Positions 11,901-30,200 of a stretch of DNA of 64,000 nt are shown in pieces. Every line of letters begins with the position of its first letter. Within the stretch, counting starts at the first letter, position 1. The stretch comes from Halichondria panicea (lineage: Eukaryota > Porifera > Demospongiae > Suberitida > Halichondriidae): contig NC_087383.1 of the NCBI RefSeq assembly GCF_963675165.1, positions 4,742,979 to 4,806,978 on the forward strand, given 5' to 3'. The notes beneath the pieces are model-generated. The model was not told the DNA's origin and did no database searches. It saw only the letters and a list, made by a program, of their open reading frames with translations. The translations under genes were made by a program, and so were the position numbers.

Positions 11901-14900
11901 ATCCTTTTTACAATCGTGTGGTAAATTATATATTGCCCCGCACCTAACCATCTGCCAAATTAATTCGCATTTGAGGGATTACATTACAGAAACATTGATT
12001 TGGGCGTGCATAGTGTGCCACCCTGTAAGGATTTATGTTTTGCATGCTCATCAAAAATTCAATACACGTATAATAATATTTACAGGTGTCAGAGAATGAA
12101 CAAATTCTGACTGTCAACACCTTCAATGTCAGTGCTGCCGGTAGATATGAATGTCGCGTGAGTAATGGTCCTGGACGAGACAATCTGTTCGCAGATATTT
12201 TCATCAGACCTCCAGGTATATAAAGTTTCTATCTAACATTGCTACAAACAGACCAAGATAAATGTGTATAGTCACTCCTTGAGTGTAGTGTAAGTGCTTG
12301 TTCCTTAAAGTTTAATGTACGGAGCAAGCCATAATTAAGTTTGCTGACCACAAAGCAACCTGCCCCATTGAATTGAGTTGAACAAATGGATATTTTCTTT
12401 CAGTTGCACCGATGATTCAAAATAACTTCTTTCCCTCAATTCCGGAGCTTCCTGGACTGACAGTCACTGCTCGAGATATACAACCACAAAATCCAGTAAT
12501 GATCATCATTCGGGACAGAACACCTGGACAAACTCTAGAGCCTAATCCACTGCTTCTCACGAACACCGTCAACATTGCTTGCAAAGATGATGTGGGTCTT
12601 CCAAGACCTACAATCGTATGGACTGCAACGGACTCTAATGGAGCTGAGGTTCCGATCAACATGTCTAACATATTCGTGCCACGTGCGGGACGCAGTATCT
12701 ACACAATCAACACTGACAACACTGACCCTGACAACACTCTGTCCATCACCTACGAGTGCACAGCAAGTAATGAGGCTGGTGAGGCTACTGGACTGGTGAC
12801 CATTACACCAAGATGTGAGTAACGGACTAAGTGAAGTTGTGTATGACTGTGGACTTATGAGCATTTTAGGCTTATCCATTTCTAAATACAAAATTTAGAG
12901 GCACTCTAGATTGCTGGCTGGCTTTTTAAATGGTCAGTTTCCTGAATTTCGTGTAAAGCAATGATTATATGCACTCATGCAGCATACGTTTGTGAGGGTA
13001 ATGTCTTTGGACCCTGCTCTGTTACTTGCGGCTTTGGTAAGTTAGTCTTATTCCCTCATCTGTAACTACTCCCACTCTGTACATTGATTGTTGATGGTGG
13101 CATATGCCTGGCCATAGCGTATCCTGTGCTGTAAGAAACTTCCATTGATATGTAATTGTACCTGGGCAATGTTCTGCTCTATACAGGTATTCAGAGTTCT
13201 GCTCCAATTAACTGTCAAGTCAGGACCAATGAAAATATTGCGTCCATTGATGCTGCTGATTTACCTCAGGGACTATACCCAACGCAATTACAGATTTGTC
13301 AAAGCAGTGTCATGCCTTTCTGGTGAATAACTCAATTTGTTTGCATACAACGCATGCATGCATGCTTAAATATACACATTTTGGCTTTTTAGAAATCTGT
13401 ATTGGTATCACATTGACATTTTGTTTACTTGCATGGCATGCATTTTGAGTTTGGTGTTAATGCTGCCATGTGTGCTCTGTTTCTATAGCCCAGCGATAAC
13501 CTATGAATTTAACACTACCGCCTTCGGAGCTTGTTCACGTACCTGTGGTGGTGGAGTGCAAGAGAGAAATATAACCTGTTTTCGTTTGATTGGTGGAGTG
13601 AGAGATATGGCCGTGGATGATATAGATTGTATCGTCTTTGGACTGAAACGGCCTGCTGCTGCACAAGAGTGCTTTCCTCAGAAGTGTCCAAGATGGATGA
13701 TTCTCAGCGCCTACTCTCCAGTAAGATATTTAACTCTAATATAACTGCGTAGCTATAATTATGCTTACAAACCATGCTTGCCCGAATAAAAGCAAGACCC
13801 TATCAGTATCAAATCAAGCTTTGTTGGCTTCATGGATAATAATAGCAGTTCATGCAATTAAGTTGTGCTCTGCATGGAAATATTCTTTATTTTCCTCACT
13901 CGCACTGCATTACAGAATAATTGTTGTCACTTTGTAGCAAGTTACCCTACAATACAACCAGGTTAATTCAGCCCCAACACATATAATTATGTGTATAGGC
14001 CACCTCCTAATACAGCGTCTTCCCAAGGATGGCGTTAAATAGACAAGTTTCACTGTATAAGTACAACAGCTGCTTACCGACTACACACACCACACATACA
14101 CACAGTGCTCTAGTACCTGTGCTGGTGGAGTTCGCTCAAGAAATGTGTCCTGTGTGCAATTCATTGCCCAAATTAATGCAACGACGGGAGAGTTTGTCTG
14201 TGATGCTGACGGAAATCCGATTGGAGAGAGTATAGTACTGTCAGATGCAAGCTGCTTTGCTGGTAATATGCCGAGAAGAGTAGACGCCTGCAACACTCAG
14301 ATACCCTGCCCTCGTAGATGGTCCCCTGGGACATTTGCACCTGTAAGTCTGTTATCTTATCTACTTCGTTTTTTGTTACACCATAATTATTCATGTAGTA
14401 ACTATAGGGACTAAGTTCATGTAATACATTATTATGTATAGTTTGAAAAGCGTACTGATATTATAATTATGTTCATCGATTTTCTTCCATCCTGCAGTGT
14501 GATGCTAACTTCTGCCAAGAAAGGAGTCTTACGTGTACCGGATTTGATCCCAGTGATCCAGAGGAACAATGGTTGCTTGACGTTTCCGAGTGCGCGAATC
14601 TCCCTCTACTACACACAGTCCGCAGCTGTGGAGGGGGGACTTGTGATGCTGGAATATGGATGACAGAGAATTTGGTACGGTATTGATAGTGGTACGCAAA
14701 CAAAATGTGGTATGCCTTTTTATTCTGCTAGTTGTGTAGTTTGTTCTGCAAGTTAATCAATGGGTTGTGTCTCAATAAACCACTTCATTCAAACTACAGT
14801 AGATTCTCGTTAATCCGGTCACCCTTGAACAGTGCAGCTTGGCCGGAATAGCAGTTGGCTGTATTTCAGGAAATAGCCACGGCTTAAAAACGACCTTTCC

Positions 14901-17295
14901 TCGAATCTAATGACTAATTTTGCGGTTCTTGTCTCGGGGATCATTTTGCTCTCTATTTAATCTGCCAAACCACACCCAAATCGTTATATCCAGCCGCAAA
15001 AATTACCTAGTTTAGGGCAGCCAGCACTGGCGAGTATATTGAATAGCAAGTGGCCGTACTTCAGGGTGAGTTTTGTGCAATAAACATCTAGCTAGCAATC
15101 CGTGCCAAACCAAATGGCCGGTATATCGAGGTGACCGTATTTCAGAGAGCCGGAATAGCGAGAGTCTGCTGTACGTCTGTTTTAAGTGCATGCATGTACA
15201 TTATTATTATGCCTCGGTGTGCATGCGCAAGCGAGGTATGGTAGTGTGTGTGTCTATGTAGACTCCTACAGCTGCTCAATTAATGTAAGTGCAAGTATTA
15301 AAGTTTCTATAGGCTCCTAGACATGCTTTCTTGGATTTGTAAAACAATGCTTTAATCGTTCTCGAGTTATGCTTATAATTATAGCTTTGCTTTATAATAC
15401 TTGGAATGTTATTGCAGAAGAGTTCTATAGCAAAACTTGTCCATGGAGTGTTGCTACTCCAAAGTTCTACTGATGCAACAGCCATTAATTTTAGACTTTG
15501 TACTTATTGCCATTTGGGATCCTTTTAGCATCAATCATGGTCGATCATTTCCCACTCTTCTTTGAGATTACAGATTTAATAGCCTGCATGCAACAAAATT
15601 TCTGCGAATAGCTATAAAAAGACCTTCTGTGAATAATATTTCTGTGAATTAAACTTTGAACTGTTAAATTAGGCGTGGTTAATAAGCATTTGCGGATAAT
15701 ATATATCTGCGTTCATTCGCAAAATTTTTGGGCCACAGAAATTTCTAGCTATACGGTATGGTTTGTATTAGCAATAGCAAGTAGCTTTTTAATTAACTTT
15801 GACACACATCTATGATCCACTGAAGCATAGCACCCGTGGTGCTTTCAATTATTATTAACCACCAATATAAATGTAGCTACAGTTATAATGAAAACGCCCT
15901 ATAATGGCTACTAGCTTCTTAAGCAGCTCTTTTTGACTCTTGTATAGCTAACAAAAAGCTAGCGCTTTAGTGCAAGGCTAACTCATAACTTGAATATAGA
16001 AAGTTTGTGCAAACAAATGATGCTATAAAAAATTCTAAAGAGACTGCAACAGCCTTCAATGTGAGTCAAACTAGCCATAACTCGAGAAAGAAGCTTTAGT
16101 TAGCTAATCCATGAATCAAAATCCAAGAAAACGTGGTTAGAAGCCTATAGAAGCTGTTAGTTTTCGTCGCATTGTAGCAGTTGAGCAATTACAGCTGGAA
16201 CAGACACACACACACACACAGTCAGCTTTACTGTATCCCTCGTGCGGCTATGCCTCGAGGCATAATTATTATTCGACCTTTAGGTACGTAGTCAGTCAAA
16301 CAAATCGTTGGGACTATTTCCATCTAATTTTCTCATAATCACATGCAGGGTACTTGCACAGTGACCTGTGGGATCGGCAATCAAGAAAGGAATGTTTTCT
16401 GTGTGTCGCGTGCTGATGGTTCCCGAATCAATGAGGGATTCTGTAACATTAATGAACGACCACCGGTTTTCGAAACATGTATACTTTTTAATTGCCCAGG
16501 TAATTATAGCCTACATAATAGTAATACTGTATTTCCTGTCATCAAATCCACATTTCCAGCTGTACACTCGCACATATACATGCAGGACGTTGTGATTTCG
16601 AGCCCCCTGACTGTCGAGTATTTAGACTACTGAGGCGCTGTAAGGACCTGGCCGTCGGCATGCCCTGCTGTAAAAGCTGCCCCCTGCAATTTGTTGACAA
16701 TACTCCTACTCTGATTACTAGAGACAACCTTGTTCTGTCGTTGGATCAGAATAGGTACAATGTGGCTGCGGGAACAGATTTAAGGATCTGCTGTGTGGCC
16801 TCGTCCAGTACTCCAAATGCCTTCCTGCCTTTCCTCTTCAATTGCAACTTCTGTGAGTTGTGAATGACAACGTATACATTCATGCACTCCTGATACACTG
16901 CATACACATGTTACAAACTTCAGCAGTATATTATGTACCCCATGCATATGCATGCGCATAGATTCATGCAGGCACCATAGTTTAGTTGGGTGTGACCTGG
17001 GCTTCTAGAGCTTATGTGCATAACATGCTCAACTAGTTGTTAACTCCAAACGACTATTTACTGTGGTACATCTGCATGATTTTAAATGTGTATCTTGATA
17101 ACTTGATCCTACATCCGTCCATTACGTGCAGTTGCCGAAGAGATTGAAAGGGAGGTTATGGTAGGAAAAGTATTAGACAACACTGCGTGTGTTACCTTCC
17201 CTACTTCTGGACTTGCGAGTGGCAGTGGATTCCTTTTGTCACTAGAGGATGATCAGGGGATGGTGCGCGACATTGCTAATGTCACCATTGTTTAG
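2988..17295 (+). CDS. Secreted Thr-rich/Ig/TSP1/PLAC matrix protein, 14 exons
   Basis: Exons: 2988-3023, 3198-3242, 9026-11677, 11737-11871, 12086-12215, 12404-12814, 12983-13036, 13187-13322, 13489-13720, 14106-14342, 14498-14674, 16349-16499, 16586-16852, 17132-17295. Every junction is GT-AG, all phases agree, and the sum is 4827 nt (1608 aa plus TAG). Order: signal peptide (1-27); an 884-residue Thr/Asn/Gly-rich region; Ig 1 (about 912-1000) and Ig 2 (about 1001-1137); then Cys-rich TSP1-type repeats with CSVTCGFG, CSRTCGGG, CSSTCAGG and CTVTCGIG cores; a PLAC-like exon (paired CC, about 1466-1520); and a final Ig spread over the last two exons. The back half resembles ADAMTS-like/papilin proteins, which are extracellular-matrix organisers. 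No protease domain is present. The front region is not a family I recognise. The ATG was chosen because it gives a hydrophobic signal sequence. An exact copy of the last exon lies at 47-210. Confidence 0.85.
3284..3335. repeat. Solo end of the ATTATGCCTCG fold-back family
   Basis: It reads attatgcctggtgcggcgac then gagggatacgg and agctgactg, which is the reverse complement of the ends of the copies finishing at 8710 and 16266. It is a fragment only. Confidence 0.6.
3361..3671. repeat. 19-bp minisatellite around ATCGAT
   Basis: About 15 tandem units of roughly 19 bp share the core CCAGATCGATGTTT. They are joined by one of a few tetranucleotide variants (AGCA, ACCT, AGAG). Outer units are degenerate and central ones nearly perfect, as expected for unequal exchange. 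It lies in intron 2 of the matrix gene, and nothing suggests CRISPR. Confidence 0.9.
3707..4018 (+). mobile_element. Short element of the ATTATGCCTCG family
   Basis: It starts attatgcctcggtgcgcatg, followed by a GTGT microsatellite (about 3750-3812) and the internal blocks caataggcttctagtcatgt and tcgttctcgagttatgcc. The same blocks occur in this orientation at 15207 and inverted at 8411, 15954 and 58054. No coding capacity; inserted in intron 2. Confidence 0.75.
4617..5034. mobile_element. Tigger/pogo-like MITE with TA target duplication
   Basis: Perfect 13-bp terminal inverted repeats (CAGTAGACTCTCG and CGAGAGTCTACTG) lie inside TA dinucleotides at 4615-4616 and 5035-5036. The CAGT start and TA target are typical of pogo/Tigger (Tc1-mariner) elements. 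The interior repeats the motif gccggaatagcga several times and is non-coding. Sister copies: 14797-15171 and 19548-19950. Confidence 0.85.
5269..6069. mobile_element. Mutator-like element carrying a helicase fragment
   Basis: The ends are tagcctcggtcccaggccg and the imperfect inverse cggcctggggtcgaggcta. The element is flanked by an exact direct repeat cacaacaagg (5259-5268 and 6070-6079). The uninterrupted target is still visible in a related repeat at about 6928-6945 (caacacaacaaggtag), which confirms the boundaries. Its interior holds the RecQ-like fragment at 5500-5943. The termini are the tagcctcg...cgaggcta type shared with 23699-24437 and 33170-33924. No transposase is visible, so it is non-autonomous. 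Confidence 0.8.
5500..5943 (+). pseudogene. Broken RecQ-like DNA helicase fragment
   Basis: The first frame (5500 to about 5725) starts near ALSCLKQDGLTLMAEQAQAL and contains the Walker A block FPTGYGKSLCY typical of RecQ/DEAD helicases. It is lost within SVVLV. The continuation VSPLVSLI...MIDQVRSL, followed by AAILSSNKGI and LLCTAPEAVV (motifs Ia/Ib), is in another frame. The shift falls at about 5715-5730 beside an AATT, and there is also a small insertion in the SLM-DQV stretch. Motif II and the second RecA lobe are absent, so only about 150 residues survive. Because it sits between Mutator-type termini, it may be a captured host fragment or a decayed element-borne helicase. Confidence 0.8.
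6310..6597. repeat. Direct repeat, intact copy of the 7808/8709 repeat
   Basis: From tacccgtatagagaggctgt to gatgcttataagtct, this segment reappears at 7808-7874 and then 8709-8933 with only scattered substitutions. The second copy is split by an 830-bp insertion. Both lie in intron 2 of the matrix gene. No coding content is seen. Confidence 0.85.
6599..7018. repeat. Fold-back repeat with roughly 95-bp arms
   Basis: The arm at 6599-6698 (gcaggtttgatcttttctta ... ttgtgttgaggctatcca) is the inverse of 6920-7018 (ctcaacacaacaaggtagaa ... gatcagacctacacgttag). Related single arms occur at 6068-6180 and 42733-42830. The arm sequence contains the unoccupied target of the 5269-6069 element. Confidence 0.75.
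7875..8708 (-). mobile_element. Long (about 830 bp) element of the ATTATGCCTCG family
   Basis: It splits the second copy of the 6310 direct repeat, so its borders follow from comparison with the intact copy: empty site gacaatgatgtac, occupied gacaa[element]atgatgtac. It begins tagtgttcaagctggcgctg and ends ctcgaggcata. The inner end (8411-8708) equals the short family members, and its first part is shared with the copy starting near 57486. It includes a weak AT-rich reading frame (7866-8114) that I do not consider a gene. Confidence 0.7.
9026..11677 (+). CDS. Exon 3 of the matrix gene: 884-residue Thr-rich repetitive region
   Basis: One uninterrupted 2652-base exon (phase 0 at both ends) encodes residues 28-911. 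It is rich in Thr, Asn, Gly, Ser and Val, with only two Cys (in QSCNYN and GNCLNT). A degenerate unit recurs: a GPG turn followed by a beta-type stretch and a TTTT-like run. GPG occurs in PGPGTLYYDG, ITGPGILRVG, LPGPGVAYSD, LSGPGTIFTS and FSGPGQVIVN, about 115-265 residues apart. Related turns (GSRQGLIYTGNTV, SGGGVFYFNPNTGNVV) fill the gaps. Short beta-strand patterns alternating with Asn/Gly turns suggest a beta-solenoid or stacked beta repeats and heavy O-glycosylation; that is inference. Transposons are absent from this exon but crowd the intron before it. Confidence 0.85.
14797..15171. mobile_element. Tigger/pogo-like MITE, second copy
   Basis: It begins cagtagattctcgttaatcc after TA and ends cgagagtctgctg before TA. 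The interior matches 4617-5034 (tagccacggcttaaaaacga, ggccgtacttcagggtgagt). It is inserted in the intron between exons 11 and 12 of the matrix gene. Confidence 0.8.
15207..15520 (+). mobile_element. Short ATTATGCCTCG-family element
   Basis: It starts attatgcctcggtgtgcatg and carries the same internal blocks as 3707-4018 (caggcgaggt, cgttctcgagttatgc). The next family copy (15954-16266) lies in the opposite orientation in the same intron, so the transcript could fold over about 1 kb. Confidence 0.7.
15954..16266 (-). mobile_element. Short ATTATGCCTCG-family element, inverted
   Basis: It runs from gctagcgctttagtgcaagg to gtgcggctatgcctcgaggc. It is very similar to 8411-8710 (shared blocks tcaaactagccataactcga and ctagaagcctatagaagctg), including an AC microsatellite near the end. 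Confidence 0.75.
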
Positions 17296-18578
17296 GTGAG
17301 TTTACACACAACTCTGTGTAAAAATCAAACTACTCTATTACTACTAGCTTACTATTAATATAAGTAGTCGTGTTGCGACATCAAGTTAATGCTCCACTAG
17401 TAGGTGTCAAAATCACTTGCAATGCTTCTATTGACTCATTACCGAGTTGGGTTGTTTTTTTAACACACTGTTTTATTCCCATGCACACGATATCTTCTAC
17501 AGTGATTTCTCAGCATAGGAAGATTTGACTTCCACTTTCAGTGTATGTATGCTTATAATTTTTGTCAAGTTCAATGCCAGTTTTTTGTATATAGCTCTTG
17601 CTTTGGGCGTCATATACTCCTTTTAGACTTTGCGTATAACCGTACCATATTTTTGTGTAAAGAATGTGATTAACTTAATTCTGTGTTGCACAACCTGTAG
17701 GTACTGTATAAATAGAATGTATCCTACAGAATATCGGATTTTTACCTCAATTCTACGTAATGCTATCTTGCATACCAATCAGATGGTTGTCAATGACGTT
17801 ATGAGTGCATGACAGTAGCAATATTAATACAGGCATGTAGGTATTACACTGACTCTCGTAGCCTTTCAAGATAACACTAGATCTGTAGCTATAATAGGCC
17901 ACTCCAAGTGACACTCTGGTTTCTGGTCCTGAAGTTTTTCTAATTGCATGCGGGCAGACGACTTTTCTCATTATGTTATTATCAATTTCACCTTATGAAT
18001 CTCATTATTTTGCAAATGAATATTATTATCACACTATTTTGTACCACATGGTACCATTATGCGCATGCGTAGTAGAAATAATGAGATAGAAATTCAATTA
18101 ATGAGATAGAATAAAATCTGATGCAGGCGGTGGACCAGAAACCAGAGTATCACTTGGAGTGGCCATACGTATATATCAATACCAGTGAAAAGCATGGTCG
18201 AACTATCAACAATCCATTGCAGCCACCACTTTTAGTTCAACACACATGCAAGCTCTACATTCACCTCCAAATTTAAACCTACTCTTTAACATGGCGTGTC
18301 ATTACCAAACAAGGAACCGGCAATTTATTTTTGCAAAAAGTGATGGTGGCATGTATAGCTCAATTCGTTTTTTCATTGTCTAAGTTTCCATAGCTTTGTC
18401 TAATATAATGTATATACCGCATAACTTCTTCTGTTCTCGAAAAAATAGTATGAATTAGTACTAGTGTTACATTGTTGTTGTGAATGTTTTACAAAATGTA
18501 TTAGCAGACCAAAATTAACTGTGACAATTATCGATCCGTGATAGCAGCTATAATACATATACATGACTATGCAACCTA
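17296..18578. other. Intergenic between matrix gene and KATNAL2; hairpin element
   Basis: 17296-17860 is 3' flank shared with the window start. 17895-18165 is an inverted repeat with arms of about 33 bp (ggccactccaagtgacactc and its inverse gtatcacttggagtggcc), and between the arms are atgagataga blocks. The remaining roughly 400 bp show no exon. The two genes converge here (plus-strand gene ending at 17295, minus-strand gene ending at 18579). Confidence 0.7.
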
Positions 18579-24820
<6,242 letters not shown>

Positions 24821-27114
24821 CTTGCAAAACAGTCCACTTGCACTGATTAACTGGAGTACAGTAAAGAGGTGTTGGGAAAAGGTGGTCAAAATAACAAGTG
24901 TTATTTCCAAAATTTAATCACCAAACTGTGGACTAAAGGGCGGCTTGTATTCGCGCATTTTGAGCTGTAAACAGACCACTCCTTGGGTACGGGTGTGGTC
25001 AATAAACAATTTGTGGCTAGCTACTGCTTTTTACTGAAATTCTGCAGTGCTCTACTAGACTATACTACTGATCACCAAGAAAGATACATCTTAGAGGTAT
25101 GTATTGTCTAGTTTGATGTAGTACCTTCTTGAATGGTTTTTCTCCTTGCTAACTTTGTTTTCAGTCAGCTACTTGTCTAGTCTAGTCTAGCTGTTGCATC
25201 ACAGTGCTAGCCAGCTAACTAATTGGCCAGACATATGAAAGCATGCTGTCTAGATGTACTATTATATGGCAGATTGATATCAAGAAAGCTATCAGCTAGA
25301 AGTGTACATAGTCGAGAGTACTATTCTGCTATTCTGTGCTGTATATGTTGGTTGTCAGAGTTGTACGTGTAAAGTGCCTCATTGATGCCTAGACAAAACA
25401 AAGCAAATTGCAGGCGTACGCACCATGTACCAGTATATGGTGTGAATGTACTGTAATCATGTAGCTACAAGTAGCCTGTTTAGAATCATTGTCCTCCACT
25501 TTTACTTGTTTAAAAATCCAATCAAGAATGCCAGTGAGGGTAGGTAGGTACTAGGTGACTGTTGACCCCACAAAATGCCCCAGGTTTGCAGCATGGCAGT
25601 GTACTGTGTACTGCCTGCTGTAGTATATCCAGTTGTCATGTGTTCATGTAAATGTGATTAGGCTGAGTGGTGTTGTAGTGGTCAGACTGATTGATGTGTT
25701 CATGTGTGACTGTGTGACTGTGTGACTGTGTGCATGTGTGACTGTAGTGACTGTAGTGCTGTGACTGACTGTATTGCCCACAGCATTGCTTGTGGCTTGT
25801 GTCTGTGTTGCTGTCCCTCCTCTTAGCCTTCGTCTCTGCATTATTAGCCTATCCTTGTAGGAATGTATTTTCTTCAACCAAATTTAATAATACGAATACA
25901 AATCATATTATCATGAAACAAAACTCCCTTACTGTACTTTATTAGCATGCATGCACATGAATGCACATGAATTATTTCATGTTGTATAATTATAGTCTGT
26001 ATTGCCTTATTGGGTGTGTATCACGTTGTCACTGCCAGTACTGGGCACAATGTTGTTAATGGGAGCTTAGTGTATAAGTGTATTGCCATGGCTACTACAC
26101 TCTTTGCCCAATCTTTTATTTAATGAATTCTAACAACTTAGCTGAAGTTTGAGTCTCAATGTAAGTTGCTAGTTCTGCATTACATGTATGTCGGTAATTG
26201 ATTGTAAGATCCTCACTATGGAAACACCAGACTGTGGCTTCTAATTTTCACAATTGAGTTCCTACTGTTAGTGTGACTACATGTATTGTTATTTATAATA
26301 TCCCATATATAGCTATGCTTTTTTTTCAGTAGAGCATGCTTGTATATTGATTTTTGTGGAAACTCCAAAATTACTCAGCTGCCAATAGGAGGCTGTGATA
26401 GCTTATTGCTTTTATGTAGGTACAATGTACACAGCTGTGCTGTCTTAGTACCCGTTAACACCTTTCCCTAATGCTTTTGTGCTTGTCTTTGTAGCATTAT
26501 AGCGTTGTTAATATTATTATAGCGCAGCTACTTCACTTATAAATAGAGCAATTTATTATGTCTCAGTAGCAAATGAATATAATTAGTATTTGATATTCAC
26601 AGTTTTAAAGTGGCGAATCACGTGTGTAAATCTTTACTGCCTTATTTGTTTGTTTACATGTCGCTTGTCATGGTAACTCGCTAAATAGATTTTCCGTACT
26701 TACAAATACTTCTGACACTAGATCCCTCCCCCTTCAATGGGAGATGTCAAACATAATTATGACTATTCGTACTTATTGTGTGACCTAAAGAGAGGCCTGT
26801 CAATGGTTGTGCATGGTTTCCTGTTTCTCTGTGTACTGAGCAAATTGAAGACAGGATGTGGTAGTGTGAGGTCAGGTTACCAAGACTATGAGTCACCAGT
26901 GGTGCATTGTTTTGAGCTTCTGTGGTGTGCCCCTCCTCTAAAGCCAAGCAACACGTAATTATGTTTGTTGGATTCATTCCTCTCATGCACAGTCGTACAT
27001 AATGGCTGTGTTGCTAATATGGCGTAAAATTGATGACGTTTTTGTATACTTACATTCATACAATGTTGGTGTTTATTTTGTTTTGACTAATTCGCCAACT
27101 AGTCAGTTATGTAG

Positions 27115-27146
<32 letters not shown>

Positions 27147-27156
27147 ACGCATGCAC

Positions 27157-27215
<59 letters not shown>

Positions 27216-27221
27216 GGCAGG
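24821..27221. other. Intergenic between divergent KATNAL2 and Ras genes
   Basis: About 2.4 kb separates the two start codons. It contains a (GTGACT)n-like tract at about 25690-25775, AT-rich unique sequence, and an AC microsatellite at 27114-27210 that ends 11 bases before the Ras ATG. No coding exon with supporting splice sites was found. Both promoters must lie here, and I could not pin their elements. Confidence 0.6.
27114..27210. repeat. (AC)n microsatellite at the Ras translation start
   Basis: Nearly 100 bases of AC with a few CG interruptions run up to atagaggcagg and then the ATG at 27222. If the ATG exon has no upstream intron, this run is transcribed as 5' UTR; alternatively the terminal acatag could be a splice acceptor. 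Confidence 0.95.
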
Positions 27222-30200
27222 ATGGTCAACTACAAGCTGGTAGTACTAGGAGAAGGAGGCGTAGGGAAATCAGGTGAGTATTAAATATTGAATCACACTT
27301 CTTGTTTATAAATCACTGTGGATTTATTGCTGTGGATTTTTAATTTGATTGCTCTAGGTAAGTTAATGTGTTGTGGAATGTACCTTTGTCCACCTCCACG
27401 TCCTTTGGTCTTTGTCTTAGAGTCAACAACTACCTATTTGGTGATATTTGCTACGTACAGTTGTGCATGTAATTTCCTGTATCTGCACTGTGGCCTCTGC
27501 TCGGACAGTTGTCTTCCCCTTTATTACTCTTCTTACAACACCCTTTAATATTTAATATTTCACTTCCATGCATAATGACATGGTACGCAGTGGCTTCTAT
27601 TTGCCCCCAACAATGAGACGGTTCGTGTCTTTCAGTCGCGGGTAGTTTCTCTGGTATGCGATACAGTTGAACCAATTACAACTACCACACACACAGGCCT
27701 CTGATACTAATTCTATAGTGATCTAAGTATTCATTCGGTGTTTGGGCGTGTAAACTACCTCAGTATATGGATGTTCACTTTCATGGCATGTAATTTGCCT
27801 TTATAAAGGAACTGACCACATGCATGTTGCTTCCTTGTTGAACTCTTGTAATTTTCGTGTATGCTTACAAGACTGTGTGTGTTCTACAACGTATAGCTTG
27901 TATGGCACACACATCAGCAATGATTCAATACAAATGTATCTAAACTGGTCAATTGTTTATAGATGTGCGATTTAGCAGTTATTTTTAGGTGTGATCAGTG
28001 TTTAGTGATTTGAAGCAACTGTGTAGACAGAAACACAGGTGTAGTGTAGTGTGTTGTAGGTATTCCGAGTGTTGCCTTGATGAGGTTGCAGTGCTGTCAG
28101 CTGTTGCTCCCACTGCACACCTGTACGCTCATCAGCCACAACATGTGTGCAAATACACACCATATCAGTGCTTCTATATATTACAGTACTTATATACTAC
28201 AGTACATAATTATAAGTACATGTATGTATACCTTCACAATTCAGCTTTGTTAACACCACTATACTAGAGCTCCTCGTCCTCACTTAAATAGTCTAGCTTA
28301 CAATGGAGGATTAATTTATAATAGTATGGAGCTTAGAATTTGTACCACTTTTGTAGAAGCGTTGCTTTTGCAAACTGACTTTTTATCTTGTGCGCATGCC
28401 CTTGTAAAATTTCCTTTTGCATATATGCCCCTGTGTTCAGTAATATACAGTGTACATGACTGTACATGTATGTGTGTGTACTGAACCAATACAGTGTTCT
28501 TTGGATTATGTAATGTTATTTATAGACTTATTTATTTTTAGTAGCCACCTCCTCATTGTGTATGAATGCCAACTCACTCTCCCTATCCTAACTCTCTTGT
28601 TTATGCACACACGCACAGCAATCACAATCCAGTTCACAAGTAGCGTGTTTGCTGCGGACTACGACCCAACTATTGGTAAGGCACTTCTTTGTCTTTGTTT
28701 GTTTATCTCTTTACAAAAACTGTTACCAGCTGTATAGTTTGGCTACAAAGGAGGTATTCTACGCTATATTGTACGGTGCATAGTAAATAGCTGCCGAGAT
28801 GGGGTAGGTATTATAGGGAGTTCCCCGGGATATTTGCCATTTTAGGCTAGGTACCTAATTGTGACGGTTAGATAGTGCCCTTTGACTGGCAAATAATAAT
28901 TCAATCATCCTATTATAGTTACAACCCGTATTAAGTTGAGTGCATTAACAGTGAGTGAGCCTATAGCTTGACATTTGTACATAATCACAATGTTTTCATT
29001 TTAGTGTGAAGTACTAGGATTGTCCTGTGTCTTATTTGGGCACAGATAATTAGGTGACCAAGCAAAGCAGTAATGTGCTTGATTGAACTCCCTTTACAAT
29101 AGTAACCAGATCATACCAACACTGCATACATTATTGATGAACACTGTAGCCTGGAATATTCCTTACCAGTGTGGGAGTTACTTGTGCATGTATGAAGTAG
29201 TCTATATGACTGCGTTTTATTAAGTAGCCTTTACTGGTAGCACAAACTGACATTTAGCCACTAGTGAGTAGCCAGTTTAGCTGGTCTCAAGGTGCCGAAG
29301 ATACATGACTATCCTGAGGGAGATTTTTCTAGCTTTCTTTCAGTGTGTGTGGTATACAATCTAATTATTAGTGTCAAGGGTTAATACATAATTGTACTGT
29401 ACTGTACATGTACATGTATGTGTGCCTGCCTGTATTGGAAGGTTTCATTGAAAGTGGTGTTAGACCACCTTAATTCCGTGGGAACACTAACTGTGGATAA
29501 AACCAGTACAAAGACGTATACAGGACTGCATGGTGCTAATTAATGATAGTTTCACATTTCCCGACAACTTCCCATGAGAAAGACCAAGCTAGTTGTCTTT
29601 CTCTGTTGAAATTGTATACCACTAATTATTATAATTAATTTTATTAAAGTGTACAAATTACTGAGATTTTCAGATTCCACCATCATTGTGGCAATGATTC
29701 CAACAGTAACACTCTGGGGTGCTTGTGTATTTAGAGTGCCGTAGTAATCATGGTTGTAGCTGTACTACTAAACAAGCACTTGTCACACTGTACACGTATG
29801 TGTCAGCATTACTCTGCATGTGTTTTGTTTGTTGTAATTATCTTAGAGAGACAATAAGGTAGTTACATGTAAGACAATTGCAGCATAGAGTGGATTCCTA
29901 TATTGCAGATGGTGTGTGTTGTATTGACACTTCATGTGCTATTGTACCTTTCCCCTACACAGAGGATGCGTACCGTATTGATGCGGAGATAGATAACGAG
30001 GTGGTAGGTCTGGACATTCTCGACACGGCCGGACAAGAGGTGTTCAGTGCAGTGAGGGACCGGTACATGAGGGACGGGGAAGGGTTCCTGCTCGTCTACT
30101 CGCTTATCGAGAGGACAACGTTCGTACCAATGTCCAAGATCAGTGAGCAGATCAAACGAGTGAAAGATACCGACAGACACGTCCCAGTCGTTCTAGTAGG

